Positions 39,601-52,200 of a DNA stretch of 64,000 bases are shown in pieces. The position numbers and the translations under genes are program-made. The notes beneath the pieces are model-generated. The model made no database searches. It saw only the letters and a program-made list of their open reading frames with translations, and had not been told where the DNA came from. Origin of the DNA: Cyrtodaria siliqua (lineage: Eukaryota; Mollusca; Bivalvia; Adapedonta; Hiatellidae); the NCBI GenBank assembly GCA_037043455.1, contig JAWPHD010003251.1, positions 62,001 to 126,000 of the forward strand, written 5' to 3'. The first letter of the stretch is position 1; every line of letters starts with the position of its first letter.

Positions 39601-42600
39601 GTTCAGTAGGCTCTTGATACGTGGCTTATTTCAGTAGTTGTTTTACCGTAGTTCAGTAGGCTCTTGATACATGGCTTATTGCAGTAGTTGTTTTACTGTA
39701 GTTCAGTAGTCTCTTGATACATGGCTTATTTCAGTAGTTGTTTTACTGTAGTTCAGTAGGCTCTTGATACATGGCTTATTTCAGTTGTTTTACCGTAGTT
39801 CAGTAGGCTCTTGATACGTGGCTTATTTCAGTATGTGTTTTACCGTAGTTCAGTAGGCTCTTGATACATGGCTTATTTCAGTAGTTGTTTTACTGTAATT
39901 CAGTAGGCTCTTGATACGTGGCTTATTTCAGTTGTTTTACCGTAGTTCAGTAGGCTCTTGATACGTGGCTTATTTCAGTATGTGTTTTACCGTAGTTCAG
40001 TAGGCTCTTGATACATGGCTTATTTCAGTAGTTGTTTTACCATAGTTCAGTAGGCTCTTGATACATGGCTTATTTCAGTAGTTGTTTTACCGTAGTTCAG
40101 TAGGCTCTTGATACATGGCTTATTTCAGTAGTTGTTTTACCGTAGTTCAGTAGGCTCTAGATACGTGGCTTATTTCAGTAGTTGTTTTACCGTAGTTCAG
40201 TAGGCTCTAGATACGTGGCTTATTTCAGTAGTTGTTTTACTGTTTTACCGTAGTTCAGTAGGCTCTTGATACGTGGCTTATTTCAGTAGTTGTTTTACCG
40301 TAGTTCAGTAGGCTCTTGATACATGGCTTATTTCAGTAGTTGTTTTACCGTAGTTCAGTAGGCTCTAGATACGTGGCTTATTTCAGTAGTTGTTTTACCG
40401 TAGTTCAGTAGGCTCTTGATACGTGGCTTATTTCAGTAGTTGTTTTACCGTAGTTCAGTAGGCTCTTGATACATGGCTTATTTCAGTAGTTGTTTTACCG
40501 CAGTTCAGTAGGCTCTTGATACGTGGCTTATTTCAGTAGTTGTTTTACCGTAGTTCAGTAGGCTCTTGATACGTGGCTTATTTCAGTAGTTGTTTTACCG
40601 TAGTTCAGTAGGCTATTGATACATGACTTATTTCAGTATTTGTTTTACTGTAGTTCAGTAGGCTCTTGATACGTGGCTTATTTCAGTGTTTGTTTTACTG
40701 TAGTTCAGTAGGCTCTTGATACATGGCTTATTTCAGTAGTTGTTTTACTGTAGTTCAGTAGGCTCTTGATACATGGCTTATTGCAGTAGTTGTTTTACTG
40801 TAGTTCAGTAGTCTCTTGATAAATGGCTTATTTCAGTAGTTGTTTTACTGTAGTTCAGTAGGCTCTTGATACATGGCTTATTTCAGTTGTTTTACCGTAG
40901 TTCAGTAGGTTCTTGATACGTGGCTTATTTCAGTATGTGTTTTACTGTAGTTCAGTAGGCTCTAGATACGTGGCTTATTTCAGTAGTTGTTTTACCGTAG
41001 TTCAGTAGGCTCTTGATACGTGGCTTATTTCAGTAGTTGTTTTACCGTAGTTCAGTAGGCTCTTGATACATGGCTTATTGCAGTAGTTGTTTTACTGTAG
41101 TTCAGTAGTCTCTTGATACATGGCTTATTTCAGTAGTTGTTTTACTGTAGTTCAGTAGGCTCTTGATACATGGCTTATTTCAGTTGTTTTACCGTAGTTC
41201 AGTAGGCTCTTGATACGTGGCTTATTTCAGTATGTGTTTTACCGTAGTTCAGTAGGCTCTTGATACATGGCTTATTTCAGTAGTTGTTTTACTGTAATTC
41301 AGTAGGCTCTTGATACGTGGCTTATTTCAGTTGTTTTACCGTAGTTCAGTAGGCTCTTGATACGTGGCTTATTTCAGTATGTGTTTTACCGTAGTTCAGT
41401 AGGCTCTTGATACATGGCTTATTTCAGTAGTTGTTTTACCATAGTTCAGTAGGCTCTTGATACATGGCTTATTTCAGTAGTTGTTTTACCGTAGTTCAGT
41501 AGGCTCTTGATACATGGCTTATTTCAGTAGTTGTTTTACCGTAGTTCAGTAGGCTCTAGATACGTGGCTTATTTCAGTAGTTGTTTTACCGTAGTTCAGT
41601 AGGCTCTAGATACGTGGCTTATTTCAGTAGTTGTTTTACTGTTTTACCGTAGTTCAGTAGGCTCTTGATACGTGGCTTATTTCAGTAGTTGTTTTACCGT
41701 AGTTCAGTAGGCTCTTGATACATGGCTTATTTCAGTAGTTGTTTTACCGTAGTTCAGTAGGCTCTAGATACGTGGCTTATTTCAGTAGTTGTTTTACCGT
41801 AGTTCAGTAGGCTCTTGATACGTGGCTTATTTCAGTAGTTGTTTTACCGTAGTTCAGTAGGCTCTTGATACATGGCTTATTTCAGTAGTTGTTTTACCGC
41901 AGTTCAGTAGGCTCTTGATACGTGGCTTATTTCAGTAGTTGTTTTACCGTAGTTCAGTAGGCTCTTGATACATGGCTTATTTCAGTAGTTGTTTTACTGT
42001 AGTTCAGTAGGCTCTTGATACATGGCTTATTTCAGTAGTTGTTTTACCGTAGTTCAGTAGGCTCTTGATACGTGGCTTATTTCAGTAGTTGTTTTACCGT
42101 AGTTCAGGAGGCTCTAGATACGTGGCTTATTTCAGTAGTTGTTTTACCGTAGTTCAGTAGGCTCTTGATACATGGCTTATTTCAGTAGTTGTTTTACTGT
42201 AGTTCAGTAGGCTCTTGATACGTGGCTTATTTCAGTTGTTTTACCGTAGTTCAGTAGGCTCTTGATACGTGGCTTATTTCAGTATGTGTTTTACCGTAGT
42301 TCAGTAGGCTCTTGATACATGGCTTATTTCAGTAGTTGTTTTACTGTAATTCAGTAGGCTCTTGATACGTGGCTTATTTCAGTTGTTTTACCGTAGTTCA
42401 GTAGGCTCTTGATACGTGGCTTATTTCAGTATGTGTTTTACCGTAGTTCAGTAGGCTCTTGATACATGGCTTATTTCAGTAGTTGTTTTACCATAGTTCA
42501 GTAGGCTCTTGATACATGGCTTATTTCAGTAGTTGTTTTACCGTAGTTCAGTAGGCTCTAGATACGTGGCTTATTTCAGTAGTTGTTTTACCGTAGTTCA

Positions 42601-45600
42601 GTAGGCTCTTGATACGTGGCTTATTTCAGTAGTTGTTTTACCGTAGTTCAGTAGGCTCTTGATACGTGGCTTATTTCAGTAGTTGTTTTACCGTAGTTCA
42701 GTAGGCTCTTGATACATGGCTTATTGCAGTAGTTGTTTTACTGTAGTTCAGTAGTCTCTTGATACATGGCTTATTTCAGTAGTTGTTTTACTGTAGTTCA
42801 GTAGGCTCTTGATACATGGCTTATTTCAGTAGTTGTTTTACCATAGTTCAGTAGGCTCTTGATACATGGCTTATTTCAGTAGTTGTTTTACCGTAGTTCA
42901 GTAGGCTCTTGATACGTGGCTTATTTCAGTATGTGTTTTACCGTAGTTCAGTAGGCTCTTGATACATGGCTTATTTCAGTAGTTGTTTTACCGTAGTTCA
43001 GTAGGCTCTTGATACGTGGCTTATTTCAGTAGTTGTTTTACTGTAATTCAGTAGGCTCTTGATACGTGGCTTATTTCAGTTGTTTTACCGTAGTTCAGTA
43101 GGCTCTTGATACGTGGCTTATTTCAGTAGTTGTTTTACTGTAGTTCAGTAGGCTCTTGATACATGGCTTATTTCAGTAGTTGTTTTACTGTAATTCAGTA
43201 GGCTCTTGATACGTGGCTTATTTCAGTTGTTTTACCGTAGTTCAGTAGGCTCTTGATACGTGGCATATTTCAGTATGTGTTTTACCGTAGTTCAGTAGGC
43301 TCTTGATACATGGCTTATTTCAGTAGTTGTTTTACCATAGTTCAGTAGGCTCTTGATACATGGCTTATTTCAGTAGTTGTTTTACCGTAGTTCAGTAGGC
43401 TCTTGATACATGGCTTATTTCAGTAGTTGTTTTACCGTAGTTCAGTAGGCTCTTGATACGTGGCTTATTTCAGTAGTTGTTTTACCGTAGTTCAGTAGGC
43501 TCTAGATACGTGGCTTATTTCAGTAGTTGTTTTACTGTTTTACCGTAGTTCAGTAGGCTCTTGATACGTGGCTTATTTCAGTAGTTGTTTTACCGTAGTT
43601 CAGTATGCTCTTGATACATGGCTTATTTCAGTAGTTGTTTACCGTAGTTCAGTAGGCTCTAGATACGTGGCTTATTTCAGTAGTTGTTTTACCGTAGTTC
43701 AGTAGGCTCTTGATACGTGGCTTATTTCAGTAGTTGTTTTACCGTAGTTCAGTAGGCTCTTGATACATGGCTTATTTCAGTAGTTGTTTTACCGCAGTTC
43801 AGTAGGCTCTTGATACGTGGCTTATTTCAGTAGTTGTTTTACCGTAGTTCAGTAGGCTCTTGATACATGGCTTATTTCAGTAGTTGTTTTACTGTAGTTC
43901 AGTAGGCTCTTGATACATGGCTTATTTCAGTAGTTGTTTTACCGTAGTTCAGTAGGCTCTTGATACGTGGCTTATTTCAGTAGTTGTTTTACCGTAGTTC
44001 AGTAGGCTCTTCATACATGGCTTATTTCAGTAGTTGTTTTACCGTAGTTCAGTAGGCTCTAGATACGTGGCTTATTTCAGTAGTTGTTTTACCATAGTTC
44101 AGTAGGCTCTTGATACGTGGCTTATTTCAGTAGTTGTTTTACCATAGTTCAGTAGGCTCTTGATACATGGTTTATTTCAGTAGTTGTTTTACTGTAGTTC
44201 AGTAGGCTCTTGATACGTGGCTTATTTCAGTAGTTGTTTTACCGTAGTTCAGTAGGCTCTTCATACATGGCTTATTTCAGTAGTTGTTTTACCGTAGTTC
44301 AGTAGGCTCTAGATACGTGGCTTATTTCAGTAGTTGTTTTACCATAGTTCAGTAGGCTCTTGATACGTGGCTTATTTCAGTAGTTGTTTTACCATAGTTC
44401 AGTAGGCTCTTGATACATGGTTTATTTCAGTAGTTGTTTTACTGTAGTTCAGTAGGCTCTTTATACGTGGCTTATTTCAGTAGTTGTTTTACCGTAGTTC
44501 AGTAGGCTCTTGATACATGGCTTATTTCAGTAGTTTTTTTACTGTAGTTCAGTAGGCTCTTGATACATGGCTTATTTCAGTAGTTGTTTTACCATAGTTC
44601 AGTAGGCTCTTGATACGTGGCTTATTTCAGTAGTTGTTTTACCGTAGTTCAGTAGGCTCTAGATACGTGGCTTATTTCAGTATGTGTTTTACTGTAGTTC
44701 AGTAGGCTCTTGATACATGGCTTATTTCAGTAGTTGTTTTACCGTAGTTCAGTAGGCTCTTGATACATGGCTTATTTCAGTAGTTGTTTTACCGTAGTTC
44801 AGTAGGCTCTTGAGACATGGCTTATTTCAGTAGTTGTTTTACCATAGTTCAGTAGGCTCTTGATACGTGGCTTATTTCAGTAGTTGTTTTACCGTAGTTC
44901 AGTAGGCTCTAGATACGTGGCTTATTTCAGTATGTGTTTTACTGTAGTTCAGTAGGCTGTTGATACATGGCTTATTTCAGTAGTTGTTTTACCGTAGTTC
45001 AGTAGGCTCTTGATACGTGGCTTATTTCAGTATGTGTTTTACTGTAGTTCAGTAGGCTCTTGATACGTGGCTTATTTCAGTATGTGTTTTACTGTAGTTC
45101 AGTAGGCTCTTGATACGTGGCTTATTTCAGTAGTTGTTTTACTGTAGTTCAGTAGGCTCTAGATACGTGGCTTATTTCTCAGTATGTGTTTTACTGTAGT
45201 TCAGTAGGCTCTTGATACGTGGCTTATTTCAGTAGTTGTTTTACTGTAGTTCAGTAGGCTCTTGATACATGGCTTATTTCAATAGTTGTTTTACTGTAGT
45301 TCAGTAGGCTCTTGATACGTGGCTTATTTCAGTAGTTGTTTTACCGTAGTTCAGTAGGCTCTAGATACATGGCTTATTTCAGTATGTGTTTTACTGTAGT
45401 TCAGTAGGCTCTTGATACATGGCTTATTTCAGTAGTTGTTTTACTGTAGTTCAGTAGGCTCTTGATACGTGGCTTATTTCAGTAGTTGTTTTACCGTAGT
45501 TCAGTAGGCTCTTGATACATGGCTTATTTCAGTATGTGTTTTACTGTAGTTCAGTAGGCTCTTGATACATGGCTTATTTCAGTATGTGTTTTACTGTAGT

Positions 45601-48600
45601 TCAGTAGGCTCTTGATACGTGGCTTATTTCAGTAGTTGTTTTACCGTAGTTCAGTAGGCTCTAGATACGTGGCTTATTTCAGTATGTGTTTTACTGTAGT
45701 TCAGTAGGCTCTTGATACATGGCTTATTTCAGTAGTTGTTTTACTGTATTTCAGTAGGCTCTTGATACGTGGCTTATTTCAGTAGTTGTTTTACCGTAGT
45801 TCAGTAGGCTCTAGATACATGGCTTATTTCAGTATGTGTTTTACTGTAGTTCAGTAGGCTCTTGATACATGGCTTATTTCAGTAGTTGTTTTACTGTAGT
45901 TCAGTAGGCTCTTGATACGTGGCTTATTTCAGTAGTTGTTTTACCGTAGTTCAGTAGGCTCTTGATACGTGGCTTATTTCAGTATGTGTTTTACTGTAGT
46001 TCAGTAGGCTCTTGATACATGGCTTATTTGAGTAGTTGTTTTACCGTAGTTCAGTAGGCTCTTGATACATGGCTTATTTCAGTAGTTGTTTTACTGTAGT
46101 TCAGTAGGCTCTTGATACATGGCTTATTTCAGTAGTTGTTTTACTGTAGTTCAGTAGGCTCTTGATACGTGGCTTATTTCAGTAGTTGTTTTACTGTAGT
46201 TCAGTAGGCTCTTGATACATGGCTTATTTCAGTAGTTGTTTTACCGTAGTTCAGTAGGCTCTTGATACATGGCTTATTTCAGTAGTTGTTTTACCTTAGT
46301 TCAGTAGGCTCTTGAGACATGGCTTATTTCAGTAGTTGTTTTACCATAGTTCAGTAGGCTCTTGATACGTGGCTTATTTCAGTAGTTGTTTTACCGTAGT
46401 TCAGTAGGCTCTAGATACGTGGCTTATTTCAGTATGTGTTTTACTGTAGTTCAGTAGGCTCTTGATACATGGCTTATTTCAGTAGTTGTTTTACTGTAGT
46501 TCAGTAGGCTCTAGATACGTGGCTTATTTCAGTATGTGTTTTACTGTAGTTCAGTAGGCTCTTGATACGTGGCTTATTTCAGTAGTTGTTTTACTGTAGT
46601 TCAGTAGGCTCTAGATACGTGGCTTATTTCAGTATGTGTTTTACTGTAGTTCAGTAGGCTCTTGATACGTGGCTTATTTCAGTAGTTGTTTTACTGTAGT
46701 TCAGTAGTCTCTTGATACGTGGCTTATTTCAGTATGTGTTTTACTGTAGTTCAGTAGGCTCTTGATACATGGCTTATTTCAGTATGTGTTTTACTGTAGT
46801 TCAGTAGGCTCTTGATACGTGGCTTATTTCAGTAGTTGTTTTACCGTAGTTCAGTAGGCTCTTGATACGTGGCTTATTTCAGTAGTTGTTTTACCGTAGT
46901 TCAGTAGGCTCTTGATACGTGGCTTATTTCAGTATGTGTTTTACTGTAGTTCAGTAGGCTCTTGATACGTGGCTTATTTCAGTATGTGTTTTACTGTAGT
47001 TCAGTAGGCTCTTGATACGTGGCTTATTTCAGTATGTGTTTTACTGTAGTTCAGTAGGCTCTTGATACATGGCTTATTTCAGTAGTTGTTTTACTGTTGT
47101 TCAGTAGGCTCTTGATACGTGGCTTATTTCAGTAGTTGTTTTACCGCAGTTCAGTAGGCTCTTGATACGTGGCTTATTTCAGTAGTTGTTTTACCGTAGT
47201 TCAGTAGGCTCTTGATACATGGCTTATTTCAGTAGTTGTTTTACTGTAGTTCAGTAGGCTCTTGATACGTGGCTTATTTCAGTAGTTGTTTTACCGTAGT
47301 TCAGTAGGCTCTAGATACATGGCTTATTTCAGTATGTGTTTTACTGTAGTTCAGTAGGCTCTTGATACATGGCTTATTTCAGTAGTTGTTTTACTGTAGT
47401 TCAGTAGGCTCTTGATACGTGGCTTATTTCAGTAGTTGTTTTACCGTAGTTCAGTAGGCTCTTGATACATGGCTTATTTCAGTATGTGTTTTACTGTAGT
47501 TCAGTAGGCTCTTGATACGTGGCTTATTTCAGTAGTTGTTTTACCGTAGTTCAGTAGGCTCTAGATACGTGGCTTATTTCAGTATGTGTTTTACTGTAGT
47601 TCAGTAGGCTCTTGATACATGGCTTATTTCAGTAGTTGTTTTACTGTAGTTCAGTAGGCTCTTGATACGTGGCTTATTTCAGTAGTTGTTTTACCGTAGT
47701 TCAGTAGGCTCTAGATACATGGCTTATTTCAGTATGTGTTTTACTGTAGTTCAGTAGGCTCTTGATACATGGCTTATTTCAGTAGTTGTTTTACTGTAGT
47801 TCAGTAGGCTCTTGATACGTGGCTTATTTCAGTAGTTGTTTTACCGTAGTTCAGTAGGCTCTTGATACGTGGCTTATTTCAGTATGTGTTTTACTGTAGT
47901 TCAGTAGGCTCTTGATACATGGCTTATTTCAGTTGTTGTTTTACTGTAGTTCAGTAGGCTCTTGATACGTGGCTTATTTCAGTAGTTGTTTTACCGTAGT
48001 TCAGTAGGCTCTTGATACATGGCTTATTTCAGTATGTGTTTTACTGTAGTTCAGTAGGCTCTTGATACATGGCTTATTTCAGTATGTGTTTTACTGTAGT
48101 TCAGTAGGCTCTTGATACATGGCTTATTTCAGTATGTGTTTTACTGTAGTTCAGTAGGCTCTTGATACGTGGCTTATTTCAGTAGTTGTTTTACCGTAGT
48201 TCAGTAGGCTCTAGATACGTGGCTTATTTCAGTATGTGTTTTACTGTAGTTCAGTAGGCTCTTGATACATGGCTTATTTCAGTAGTTGTTTTACTGTAGT
48301 TCAGTAGGCTCTAGATACGTGGCTTATTTCAGTAGTTGTTTTACCGTAGTTCAGTAGGCTCTAGATACGTGGCTTATTTCAGTATGTGTTTTACTGTAGT
48401 TCAGTAGGCTCTTGATACTTGGCTTATTTCAGTAGTTGTTTTACTGTAGTTCAGTAGGCTCTTGATACGTGGCTTATTTCAGTAGTTGTTTTACTTAGTT
48501 CAGTAGTTCTGTAATTGTTTCATCTTAAAACACTCGCCAATATTGAATAAATACTTCAGCTTATGATGCGTCATTTTAACCCTTAGCCCGCTATGAATGT

Positions 48601-49193
48601 ATAATGGACTGTCCTTTCTTTAAATTTAGACCATTCCATTTATGTTACAAAGGAGTGTTTTGAAAAAATGACTGATGAGCAGCCGGACATTGTAACTTCT
48701 GATCAGCCTGAAAGTTATTCATTAACCATGAAGTTATTTGTATTCCAATAGTTTCATTATTGTGACAACTACGTGTCTACATTCATGTATTATTTTATAC
48801 TGCAGTTATTCCGTCATGGTGATCGAAGTCAAATTACCCCCTACAACAAGGACATTTACGATGAGACTGATTGGCCGCAGGGTTACGGACAGCTATCCAC
48901 GGTATATAGACAGCTACATGTATCTATACTGAACAAAAAAAAAAAGTCCGCTGATGTTGATGCTGATTGTCTAGTCAGCAAAACAGAAAAGAAAAAAATA
49001 TATGATGTTTTAAGAATAATTAGATAGCCTGCCAACAATAGTCCAAAGATGTTTTTGAAATGTTCAGTACACAAGGGAGTTAGCCCCCTTCTTCTAAAAA
49101 CATGCATTTTGGCCACAAAAAAAAAATTACCGAAATTTCTCCGGGACAATATTCTCTACAGTATGTTCCTTACCACAAAAATCACAAAAACTC

Positions 49194-49224
<31 letters not shown>

Positions 49225-52200
49225 GTGTTTGTCGTTCTAAGGTTTAAAGTCCCTCCGACAACAAATACAGAACAAGCGCAATCCGGAGACACGTATCTTG
49301 AATGCAATGGTCACAGTAGAGTCTGGACTTCTCTAGATGAGTGTCTTGGTTGTTCTGGTGGTGCTGCCGCTGTGTTGTCAGTTCCGTTGATTATGTGTAG
49401 GTGGTGTGTCGCTTTCGCTCTGTGTAGTTGTCGCTGCGGCGGTGAAGTGTTGTCTGGCATGGCTGATGGTGGCTCCTACATCCGCTAGGTGTTGCTGTCC
49501 TACATCCGCTACTGGAATATGGTCGGGGTCCTGGTTTTGGGGCCACACCCATCACAGTATGGGTGTGTTTTGGGGCCACACCCCTGCACCGCATATACCG
49601 CCCGACGTCCTGTCCCCCTTCGGTCTTCTGTTGAATGTAGGCCTCGACCTTCGCGTCGATAACCGGGATTATGGTTGCGTCCCCTGTTATCTCAGCTCCG
49701 GCTCCGGCCCGCAGACTTCTGACTTCCAGGTTCTGTAGGCATCAGATGATGTGTGCTGTGATGGGACACAGGAGACATCTTCACTCTCGGTCTAATGACA
49801 GTCAGTCTGCTAATCGCTCTTGGCCTCGGCGTCAATACTCATGGTTACGGTACGCCACATTTTGACCTCAGCTCGCCGGCTCCAAGTTTTCAGCAGACTG
49901 AATGTCATCAGTGCCCACTCGGCGACGTTCACGTGGTGAAGATAGCAGGTGGTAACACAGATTGTTTAGATGGCGGCTTTTGATTATCATCAATCATCAA
50001 ATTACCTCTCTTTAACATTTCCATATCATCCATAAAAGATTCTTGCTTGGCAAATTTGAAACTGTTTAATGGGATATTTAGTACTCACTGAAGTGTGCTT
50101 TCAAACATCAAACATTGTTTTATTAAAACGCTGTTTAAGCTTTTATACACTCTCAAAAACTGGCCTATAGAAATACCTGCAAAAAGGTTGGACGTTTCCT
50201 TTTTTGTTCAGTACCAGTATATGTTATGTAGACTTGATTTAAAACTTAATGCCCTAGAACAAATATCTATATTATGTGCTACATGCAAAGTATAAGTTCA
50301 CTGTGACCTTGACCTTCGACCTACCTATTGATGAAACTAAATATACATGTAGACCCTAATTATGTTTAGCTTATTGTAAATCATACCATTGGATTGCTTA
50401 CCATGAAAATGTTCATTTAGCCACTGAAATAAAGAGTCTAGGCAGCTTTATAGCTGACAAAAATGATTTCAAAATGGCAGCCATTTTGAACATTCAAAAT
50501 GTCACCATAAATGCATTGGGTCAAATGGAAACAGTTTCAGTAGATCCCAATGTTTCCAAACCGCTACTTCTCCTAAGGCGCTTGTTGGATTTCGTCGAAA
50601 ATTGACAGGAAGCATCAGTATACTGTCTAATTGTGCATGTCACATTTGTGTTCTGGTTCGATGATTTTTGACGGAGTTATGGCCCTTTGACATTTTCATT
50701 TTAAATGTCGCCGCTACTCCTAAATCGCTTCTTGGATTTTGCCAAAATTATACAGGAAGCATCGGTATAATGTGTAGTTGTGCAAATAATGTTTTTGTTC
50801 CCATGCGATGATTTTTGACGGAGTTATGGCCCTTTGACGTTTTCACTTTAAATATGTTGTCGCTGCTACTCCTCCTAAACCGCATATTGGATTTTCACAG
50901 AAGTTGGCAGAAAGCATCGGTAGGATGCCTTGTTATGCATGTCCCATTTGTGTTCCAGTTCGATAATTTTGTTGGATTTTGAAGAGACTTGGTAGGAAGC
51001 ATAGGTATAATGCCTAGTTGTGCATATCTTGTTTGTGTTCCGGTTTGATGATTTTTGTTGGAGTTATGGCCCTTTGATATTTCAAGTTTAAATTTGTTGG
51101 AGTTATGTTGGAGTTATGTTGAAGTTATGTTGATGATTTTTGTTGGAGTTATGGCCTTTTGATATTTCAAGTTTAAATTTGTTGTCGCGGCTGCTCCTCT
51201 TAAACCACTTGTTGGATTTTGATGAAACTTGGTAGGAAGCATTGGTATGTTGTCTAGTTGTGCATATCTCTTGTGCATTTCAGTTCAGTAATTTGTGATG
51301 GAGTTATCGCCCTTTGGCATTTTTAATTTTAAATTTGTTGTCACCGCTTCTCTTCCTAAACCCAATGTTGGATTGAAATTAATATGTTCCTACCACAACT
51401 AGGTCAATATGAATGACCTTGACATACTTTTTGTACTAAGTTAACACTGAAGTTTTTATTTTATTTGACTGACAGCGCTACAGCAGTGCATCCATGTCCC
51501 ATGGACACATTTTCTAGTTTTAGTATTGCTTTGGTCTTTTCTTGTTACATAAAAACACTTTACAACCAATCCGTAATGTTATCCAAAAATGTTCCCTATC
51601 TACTTCCAAATATATCTTAACAATGTTGCGCCCTATCCACTATCAAACTTATTTTAACTAGATTCTGCAGTGGGGGGAGACATCTGTATTCCTCAAAAAA
51701 ACACAAAAAAACTTTAGTTATTATTATATAATGGAATAATAATCCAAAACATGCCCAAACTTAAACTGTCTTTCTCTGTCTTCAAACTCTTCTCTTCCAA
51801 AACTTACAAACCTCTTTCTTAAATCTTTCACACAGGCCTTAAAAAAATCCAACAAAATTCTATGTTCAATGTATAAATTTTGCCTCAGACATGAACGTTC
51901 ATCTGAAAAAATCATTTCCTTAGGTCTGTTTCTTTTCAGCATGGCATGAGACAAGCATATGACCTTGGTGAGTTTTTCAGAGAGTCATATGTGGAGACAG
52001 GATTTCTAAATGCTTCCTACAAAAGAAATGAGGTAAGAAGATATATATATATTATGAACATCAATAAAGAAATAGAGATTATTTAACTGCTGGAATTGAT
52101 TATAGGGAAATCCTTCACGAGATGGTAGACGTGTGGTTCTTTTCACGAACCTGCGTATTCGAGTCAATGAAAAACAAAACATGCCTACCATCGAGTGAAG

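Noticed and set aside
38016..48508. Regular ~50-bp repeats as a CRISPR array
   Set aside because: Units are directly adjacent with no unique spacers, and the context is an intron of an animal gene. It is a minisatellite.
49102..49488. 128-codon ORF with a Cys/Val run
   Set aside because: The Cys/Val run comes from a (TG)n microsatellite; the remainder has no recognised domain.
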